In this document: in pieces, positions 58,358 to 64,000 of the stretch
Layout of the letters: each line of letters opens with the position of its first letter
How positions within the stretch are numbered: position 1 is the stretch's first letter
From: Pseudomonadota bacterium
GTDB taxonomy: Bacteria > Pseudomonadota > Gammaproteobacteria > Burkholderiales > Burkholderiaceae_C
NCBI GenBank assembly: GCA_021846965.1
Contig: JAJZWA010000010.1
Span: 1-64,000 of the forward strand
DNA length: 64,000 bases
Direction of reading: 5' to 3'
Notes under the pieces: model-generated
The model's database searches: none
Seen by the model: the letters and a program-made list of their open reading frames with translations, nothing else
Told to the model about the DNA's origin: nothing
Translations under genes and position numbers: made by a program

Positions 58358-60316
58358 GTGAACCTCGCCCAAGCCAGCCCCGGGGATCTGCGCGCGGCCT
58401 TCGGCCTCGATGCGCGCGAGTTCCTGGCGCGTTTCGATGACGCCGTGCGGGAGGCCTGCGAGCGGCGCGACCAGCAGGCCCTGGGCGCCGCCGCCGAGGC
58501 CCTGCGGGGCATTCGCATCGGGGCCGAGTTCCTCGGCCTGGAGGCCCTGTCGGAGGCCTGTCGCGAAGTCGAGCGCGAGTTGCTGGTGCAGTTGCCGCAT
58601 CTGGACGCGCAGGCCGGATCCGAGCGTGCCCGCATGCATCGTCTGGCCCGTGCCCTGCACGAGGCCATGGAGCAGTTCCTGCGCGAAGCCCCGGCCGCGG
58701 ATGCGATGCCGCCGCGGTCTGCCGAGCCGCAGGCACAGGACAGCGGCGCCCTGGCGCCTCGGCTGAGCCTGGTCGCGGCCCAGCCGGCGTCACGGGAAGC
58801 CCTGGCGCAGCCGAGGGGGGTGGGCGAGGCGCGGGCGACGGGCGCCGAGCCGTTCCTGCCCGCGACGCAGCCTGTATCCCTGGCGGCAGCGGCGCCCGGG
58901 GCGCAAGCCTTGCCCGAACCGGACGCGGCGCCCGAGGCGGAAGTCGTGCCCGAGGCGGAAGTCGTGCCCGAGGCGGAAGTCGTGCCCGAGGCGCAAGCGG
59001 CACCCGAGGCCGAAGCCGTGCCCGAGGCCGAAGCCGCGGCCGAGGCGCAAGCTGCGCCCGAGGCGAGGGCGGCCCCGGCGGGGGAGGTTGCGGCCCAGGC
59101 CGTGGTCGAGGGCGGTCTGGCGGGCCGGCCGCAGGATGCCGACGAACAAGCTGCCGAGGCCGGGAGCGACGCGCGGCCGGATTCGTCCTGGAACGCCCGG
59201 GACCTGGCGACCTGCCTGCAGCAGGCGGTGGAACCCTTGCGCGAAAGCCTGGCGCAGACCAACGAGCTCCTGCGGGGGCAGGTGCAGGGCTGGGAGGGGC
59301 TGCGCGAGATCCTGTCGCAGGCACTGGCAGCGGCGGCCGAGCAGGCCCGCTGCCTGGCGAGCGAGGCTGCGGGCGAGGCGGCCTCGCGGGCAGCTGCGGA
59401 GGCGGCCTCGCGGGCAGCTGCGGAGGCGGCCTCGCAGGCGGCTGCGGAGGCGGCCTCGCGGGCGGCTGCGGAGGCCGCGTCGCAGGCTGCCACGGAGGCG
59501 GTATCGCGGGCGGCCACGGAGGCGGCATCCCAGGCAGCCTCGGCGGCCTCGGCGGCCGCGGCGGCGGCTACGCAGGCTGCGTCGGAGGCCGCAGGGCAGA
59601 TCGCAGCGCAGTGGGCGTCGCAGGTGGCGTCGCAGGTGACGTCGCAGGTCGTCGAGGCGCTGCGCGAGCAGGCCGCGTCGATGCCCGCCGCTCCGGCCGA
59701 GCCTGCCACGGTGCGCGACCCTGCCTCCTTGCCCATGGCGCAGGGCAGATCCGGGGAGGAGGGGCCCGGCGTGGAACCGGATGGTGAGGCGGCGGGCGAG
59801 GTGTCGAGCGAGGTGTCGAATTGGCACGGCGTATTGCAGGTGCAGCTGGCGCGCCTGGGGCCCTGGACCCTGGCCTTGCCGGCCGAACAGGTGCTCGGTC
59901 AGCTCGCGGCGCCGGCGCGCCTGCTGCAACTGCCCCAGGGCGATACCCTGGTGCTGACCGAGCATGGTGCGCTGCCCGAGGTGGGGCTGGAGTCCTGCTG
60001 GGGCCTGCCCGCCGGGCCGGACGCCAGCGATTACCTGCTGCTGCGCGACGGGCAGATCGGCTATGCGCTGCGTGTGCAGGAGTTGCTGCCGCGGCAGGCC
60101 CTGCATTTCTGGGCCCTGCCTGCGCAGTTGGGGGCTCCGCTGGGCCTGGCCGCGGCGGCGGTGCTGAACGATGCGCCCCAGGTCCCCGGGCTACAGCCCG
60201 CGGCCTCCGAGCTGGCCCTGCTGCTGGACCCGGGCTTCGTCGCCTGGGAGCATGCACGCTCGCAACGCGCTCGGCAGGCTGCCGGGTGCACGACCCTGGA
60301 GCAGGGGGAGTCATGA
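58358..60316 (+). CDS. HPt-like / Ala-rich repeat / CheW-like fusion protein (GTG start)
   Basis: N-terminal helical HPt-like segment, PEAEVV and EAASRAAA repeats, C-terminal CheW-like WHGVLQVQLARLGPWTLALPAEQVLGQL...; stop overlaps next ATG. Confidence 0.7.
   Translation: MNLAQASPGDLRAAFGLDAREFLARFDDAVREACERRDQQALGAAAEALRGIRIGAEFLGLEALSEACREVERELLVQLPHLDAQAGSERARMHRLARALHEAMEQFLREAPAADAMPPRSAEPQAQDSGALAPRLSLVAAQPASREALAQPRGVGEARATGAEPFLPATQPVSLAAAAPGAQALPEPDAAPEAEVVPEAEVVPEAEVVPEAQAAPEAEAVPEAEAAAEAQAAPEARAAPAGEVAAQAVVEGGLAGRPQDADEQAAEAGSDARPDSSWNARDLATCLQQAVEPLRESLAQTNELLRGQVQGWEGLREILSQALAAAAEQARCLASEAAGEAASRAAAEAASRAAAEAASQAAAEAASRAAAEAASQAATEAVSRAATEAASQAASAASAAAAAATQAASEAAGQIAAQWASQVASQVTSQVVEALREQAASMPAAPAEPATVRDPASLPMAQGRSGEEGPGVEPDGEAAGEVSSEVSNWHGVLQVQLARLGPWTLALPAEQVLGQLAAPARLLQLPQGDTLVLTEHGALPEVGLESCWGLPAGPDASDYLLLRDGQIGYALRVQELLPRQALHFWALPAQLGAPLGLAAAAVLNDAPQVPGLQPAASELALLLDPGFVAWEHARSQRARQAAGCTTLEQGES
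58931..59065. repeat. 18-bp coding tandem repeat (cccgaggcggaagtcgtg-like, ~7.5 copies)
   Basis: Encodes PEAEVVPEAEVVPEAEVVPEAQAAPEAEAVPEAEAAAEAQAAPEA. Confidence 0.85.
59375..59542. repeat. 24-bp coding tandem repeat (gaggcggcctcgcgggcagctgcg-like, ~7 copies)
   Basis: Encodes 8-residue EAAS(R/Q)AA(A/T) repeats. Confidence 0.85.
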
Positions 60317-60972
60317 GCGACGCCGCCGACAGCGACACGAGCGTCAAGATCCCGTCGCAGCCCCTGGGGGCATCGGCGCAGGGCGGCTCCACGGAGCCGC
60401 GCGACGCAGCCTCGGGGAGCCCCGCGCGGGCAGGCGGCTCGGGCCAGCAGCCCCTGCCGGCGATGGGATTCGCCCCGGCGCTGGCCGGCAGCTGGCTGTT
60501 GTTCGAGGTCGATGGCCAGGTCTGCGCCGTCGACAGCCGCCAGTTGCGCCAGATCGCGCTGGCCTCGAGTCTCGTCGAGCTTCCGGGACAGCGCCGGCGC
60601 GACTGGCCCGGGGTGATCGCCTGGCAGCACAGGGTGCTGGCCGTGCTGGACTGCGGCGCCGCGATGGGGCGGCGCGCGAGCCTGGGCCGCGAAGGCGCCC
60701 GCGTGCTGCTGGTGCAGGACGATGCCCGCCTGTGGGCCTTGCTGGTGGATCAGGTGCGTGGCGTCCACCAGGCGCCACCCGAGCAGTGGATCGAGGTGCA
60801 GGCCGGCCTGCCGGCGCCGTGGAACTCGGTGCGGGCCTTGCTGCCCCTGCCCGCGGAGTCGGGCGGCGAGGTCTGTCCCGTGCTGCACGTGCCCACTTTG
60901 TGCAAGGGTTGCCTGGAGGCGCCGAGCGATACGCCGTCTCCACGCGCCGAGCCACCGGAGTTCCGAGCGTGA
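60313..60972 (+). CDS. CheW-like protein
   Basis: SWLLFEVDGQVCAVDSRQLRQIALASSLVELPG...RVLAVLDCGAAMG...VLLVQDDARLWALLVDQVRGVHQAPPEQWIEV. Confidence 0.8.
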   Translation: MSDAADSDTSVKIPSQPLGASAQGGSTEPRDAASGSPARAGGSGQQPLPAMGFAPALAGSWLLFEVDGQVCAVDSRQLRQIALASSLVELPGQRRRDWPGVIAWQHRVLAVLDCGAAMGRRASLGREGARVLLVQDDARLWALLVDQVRGVHQAPPEQWIEVQAGLPAPWNSVRALLPLPAESGGEVCPVLHVPTLCKGCLEAPSDTPSPRAEPPEFRA

Positions 60973-61988
60973 GAATCACACCGACCCGAGCCATCGTCGC
61001 GATGGGCCTGCTGTGCGCCGCATGGCTGCCCGGCATCTGGTGGCTGCAAGGCCTGTTGCCGGCGCATGGGGGCGGCGGGTTGCCCTCGGCTCCCGCCGTG
61101 CTGGGCGGAGGCTGGCTGCTGCTGGTGCTGGCCGCCCTGTTCCTGAGCCTGAGCATGCGCATCGAGCAGGCGCGCCTGCGCGTGGCCGTGCGCGCCGTGC
61201 TGCGCGGCGACTCCGTCGCGGATCCCGCGCCCGAGTGGCGGGGCCTGCTGGACGACTTGCGCCTGGCCATGCGTCGGGCAGGACTGGAGCGTGAGCGCCT
61301 GGCGCTGCGCGCGCAACAGGCCGAGGATGCCCTGCGCGAGCAGGGCGAGCGTTCGCTGCAGGCGGCGCGAAGCGCCCAGGATTCGCTGCTGCAGGTCCAG
61401 GAGGAATGGAGACGCCTGTTGCCGGCACTGCCGTCGGCGCGCGACGGCCAGTCCCGCCTGCAGGCCCTGCGCGAGTCGGTCCGGGTGCTGGACGGTGCCG
61501 CCGAGCAGGCCCTGCAACTGGCCGACGGGGTGGAGCATGCGCAAGCCAGCCTGCTCCAGGTGCGCGAGGCGCTGGGTGGAATCGGCGCGGAGGTGGAGCG
61601 CGAATTCCTGCAGCGCGCGCGCCGCCTGGCCGAGGCGCTGCAATTGCTGAGCCTGAACTTCCGACTCGCCCTGGAACGTCTGGAACTCATCCCCGGGGTG
61701 CATGGCGAGACCCTGGACACGGTGGTGCAGGACCTGGAGCCGCTGTGCCTGCAGGCCACCGCGCTGGTGGAGGCCCTGCCCTCGACGGACAGGGGCGGCA
61801 GCCAGGCCGCCGCCTTGCTGCAGCCGGCGGAGCAGGCGTTGCAGCTTCTGCCCGGCGAGCTGGAGAAGGTGCGCGACGCGCTGCGGCAGGGGCGCGCGGC
61901 GCTGGAGCCCCTGCTGGACGAAGCGCAGGCCGCGGCCTCGCGCGACCTGCGCGCCGTGGTCGAGCAGGCCCTGGAGGAGATGAATTAA
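60969..61988 (+). CDS. Two-TM coiled-coil protein with degenerate MCP-like tip (GTG start)
   Basis: Two N-terminal TM helices, long coiled coil, LLSLNFRLALERLELIPGVHGETLDTVVQDLEPL resembling [29 protein letters not shown]. Confidence 0.65.
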   Translation: MRITPTRAIVAMGLLCAAWLPGIWWLQGLLPAHGGGGLPSAPAVLGGGWLLLVLAALFLSLSMRIEQARLRVAVRAVLRGDSVADPAPEWRGLLDDLRLAMRRAGLERERLALRAQQAEDALREQGERSLQAARSAQDSLLQVQEEWRRLLPALPSARDGQSRLQALRESVRVLDGAAEQALQLADGVEHAQASLLQVREALGGIGAEVEREFLQRARRLAEALQLLSLNFRLALERLELIPGVHGETLDTVVQDLEPLCLQATALVEALPSTDRGGSQAAALLQPAEQALQLLPGELEKVRDALRQGRAALEPLLDEAQAAASRDLRAVVEQALEEMN

Positions 61989-61989
61989 C

Positions 61990-62004
61990 GGAACAAATCG
62001 TTCC
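61990..62004. promoter_or_regulatory. Inverted repeat GGAAC-N5-GTTCC upstream of fliC promoter
   Basis: Read directly just after the receptor-like stop. Confidence 0.3.
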
Positions 62005-62094
62005 ATGAAGTGATAAAAACCCCTGTGGAGCCTGCACGCGCCATTCCCGAGCCACCCCGGAGGTGGGCGCGGTCGCCGCGTGCGCGACAAAGCC

Positions 62095-62121
62095 TAAAGT
62101 CCGCCGCGCCTGTGTCGTTGA
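62095..62121 (+). promoter_or_regulatory. Candidate FliA (sigma28) promoter for fliC
   Basis: TAAAGTCC...TAAA-N15-GTCGTTGA; 71 nt before fliC ATG. Confidence 0.6.
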
Positions 62122-62146
62122 GCCAGCTGCGGACAGGTTTGCCCGC

Positions 62147-62166
62147 GTCCGGCAGGGAAGCCGGAC
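62147..62166 (+). promoter_or_regulatory. fliC 5'UTR hairpin with GGA in loop, candidate CsrA site
   Basis: GTCCGGC-AGGGAA-GCCGGAC, perfect 7-bp stem. Confidence 0.5.
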
Positions 62167-62191
62167 CATGTCTCTCCCCAGGAGCTTTGTC

Positions 62192-63802
62192 ATGGCCATT
62201 TCCGGCATCATCAACACCAATATCAACGCGTTGAACACCCTGAACGCGTTGGGCAACACCACCAGCAGTCTCAGCACCTACATCCAGCAGCTGTCCACGG
62301 GCAAGCAGATCAACGGCCCCGCCGACAACCCTGCCGGCTATTCGATCGCGCAACGCTTCCAGACCCAGATCAACGGTCTGAACCAGGCCGTTTCCAACGG
62401 CAACCAGGCGGTGTCCCTGGTGCAGACCGCCACCGGCGCGCTGCAGAATGAAACCAACCTGCTGCAACAGATCCGCACCATCGCGGTGCAGTCGGCCAAC
62501 GGCTCCAACACCACGCAGGATCGTCAGTCCCTGCAGAGCGTGGTGACCCAGCTGCTGGCGCAGGTGCAGACCATCGCCACGCAGACCCAGTTCAACGGCC
62601 AGAACCTGCTCGACGGCACCTTCGCCGGCTCGCAGTTCCAGGTCGGCGCGAACTCCAACCAGATCATCAACGTCTCGGTGGGCAACGCGCAGACCAGCGC
62701 GCTGGGCAACTACACCACGACCACCTCGGGCGCGGTGTACACCACCTCGGGCGCGTACTCGGTCGACGGCTACCTGGGCGGCGGCGCCTTCACCATCACC
62801 TCCGGCGGCACGGCGGGCAATGGTGGCGCGGGCAATTTCAGCATCGGCACGCTGGGGGTTTCCGGCTCCGTCGGTTCGGCCGCGGTGTCGATCTCCAGCA
62901 AGGACGAATCGGCTGCCTCGATCGCCACCAGCGTCAACGCGGTGTCCTCGCAGACCGGCGTGACCGCCCAGGCCTACACCAGCGTGGCCTTCACCGTCGC
63001 CGCCTCGGGCAGCATCAGCTTCTCGCTGAGCAACGGCACCTCCGGCACCCCGACCAATGCGGTCAACATCTCCGCGACCATCACCGGCAGCTCCGGCAGC
63101 TACGACCTGAGCTCGCTGGTCTCGGCGATCAACAACCAGGCCGCCACCACCGGCGTGTCCGCCGACACCCAGGTGGTCAACGGCACCCAGGAGATCGTGC
63201 TGACCCAGAGCCAGGGCCAGAACGTGGTGATCCAGGCCAGCAGCGGCAGCGCCGCCTCCGGCCTGGCCTCGGGTTCGACGGCTTCGCTCAATGTCGTGGC
63301 CAACACGGTCAACAGCGACGGCAGCCAGTCCGAGTCCTCCATCGGCGGCGCGCTGTCCAGCGGCTCCGGCAGCCTGCTGGTGCAAGGCGTGGTGCAGTTC
63401 GAGTCGGCCAGCTCCTACGCCGTGGGCAACGCTTCCGGCATCGGCTTCAGCAGCGCCGCGGCGACGCTGTCGTCGGGTTCGGGCGGCTCGCAGGTGGCCA
63501 GCGTGGACGTGAGCACGGTGGCGGGTGCCAACCATGCCATCGCGATCCTGGACCAGGCCATCAATGCGCTGAACGCGCAGGGCGGCGCGTTGGGTGCGGT
63601 GCAGCAGCGGGTGCAGGCCTCGGTGAGCAACGCGCAGACCGCGGCGACCAATCTGCAGTCGGCGCAGTCGGTGGTGCAGGACGCGAACATCGCCTCCGCC
63701 ACGACCCAGCTGTCGAAGTTCCAGATCCTGCAACAGGCCGGCATCTCGACCCTGGCGCAGGCGAACGCGCTGCAGCAAAGCTACCTCAAGCTCCTGCCCT
63801 GA
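62192..63802 (+). CDS. fliC: Flagellin
   Basis: MAISGIINTNINALNTLNALGNTTSSLSTYIQQLSTGKQINGPADNPAGYSIAQRFQ; C-terminal D0 helix; SD AGGAG. Confidence 0.97.
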   Translation: MAISGIINTNINALNTLNALGNTTSSLSTYIQQLSTGKQINGPADNPAGYSIAQRFQTQINGLNQAVSNGNQAVSLVQTATGALQNETNLLQQIRTIAVQSANGSNTTQDRQSLQSVVTQLLAQVQTIATQTQFNGQNLLDGTFAGSQFQVGANSNQIINVSVGNAQTSALGNYTTTTSGAVYTTSGAYSVDGYLGGGAFTITSGGTAGNGGAGNFSIGTLGVSGSVGSAAVSISSKDESAASIATSVNAVSSQTGVTAQAYTSVAFTVAASGSISFSLSNGTSGTPTNAVNISATITGSSGSYDLSSLVSAINNQAATTGVSADTQVVNGTQEIVLTQSQGQNVVIQASSGSAASGLASGSTASLNVVANTVNSDGSQSESSIGGALSSGSGSLLVQGVVQFESASSYAVGNASGIGFSSAAATLSSGSGGSQVASVDVSTVAGANHAIAILDQAINALNAQGGALGAVQQRVQASVSNAQTAATNLQSAQSVVQDANIASATTQLSKFQILQQAGISTLAQANALQQSYLKLLP

Positions 63803-63825
63803 TCGTGGGAGACTGAGGTCTCGGA

Positions 63826-63856
63826 CCACGGGGGGCCCGACGCGGGCTCCCCGTGG
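63826..63856 (+). terminator. GC-rich hairpin downstream of fliC
   Basis: CCACGGGGGGCCCG-ACG-CGGGCTCCCCGTGG, 14-bp stem with one G-U; no strong U-tract. Confidence 0.65.
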
Positions 63857-63882
63857 CCAGGATCCTGGAGACGAGCTCCGTC

Positions 63883-64000
63883 ATGGACATCTCGAATCTT
63901 CGTACCACCGTCGACCCTGGCGTTCCGGCGGTGTCCGCCGCCGCCCCCTCGGGCGGCGTCGGTTCATCCGCGGCCGGCGCGGGCTCCGTCCCGGCGGCGG
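63883..64000 (+). CDS. Start of FlaG-like protein (truncated by window end)
   Basis: MDISNLRTTVDPGVPAVSAAAPSGGVGSSAAGAG; position directly after fliC. Confidence 0.4.
   Translation, partial: MDISNLRTTVDPGVPAVSAAAPSGGVGSSAAGAGSVPAA

Noticed and set aside
62060-62192. Possible c-di-GMP-I (GEMM) riboswitch in fliC leader, because of gcgacAAAGCCTaaag
   Set aside because: Lacks the GGGCAAACC/GAAA tetraloop-receptor half, and the segment is better explained as the -35 region of a sigma28 promoter
1-64000. CRISPR arrays, tRNA/rRNA genes, transposases or prophage elements
   Set aside because: No regularly spaced repeats, tRNA-like cloverleafs or integrase/transposase-like proteins noticed; the gene content looks like chromosomal core flagellar DNA

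Overview
High-GC window, most likely betaproteobacterial by family content, dominated by a flagellar/chemotaxis superlocus. Left ~10 kb: MCP C-terminal tail, LysR regulator divergent from an M20 amidohydrolase plus a periplasmic binding protein, ComEC, type-2 ferredoxin-NADP reductase, EamA transporter and MltB. Then fliOPQR-flhB-flhA-flhF-flhG-fliA-motC-like-small Pro-rich ORF-DUF2802-fliK-like-flhB2-like, followed by two GGDEF proteins. A large minus-strand che operon runs cheY-cheZ-cheA-degenerate mini-receptor-ODP-like-MCP-cheV-MCP-CZB-like-hypothetical; cheW, cheR and cheB are not in it. Next come motAB, flgMN-csrA-fliW, ycgR and an EAL/HDOD gene, a 1229-aa multidomain glycosyltransferase, flgBCDEFGHIJ-chaperone-like-flgKL with divergent flgA, and a GGDEF gene followed by an unusual three-gene chemotaxis-like module. 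fliC and the start of a flaG-like ORF close the window. The most novel-looking items are: (1) the GGDEF / HPt-like+Ala-repeat+CheW-like / CheW-like / two-TM degenerate-receptor operon between flgA and fliC, preceded by a near-consensus sigma54 promoter; (2) a degenerate MCP-tip protein overlapping an ODP-type diiron metallo-beta-lactamase-fold gene next to cheA; (3) a fliC leader rich in GGA motifs alongside a csrA-fliW pair. All calls come from reading the sequence; no database searches were run.
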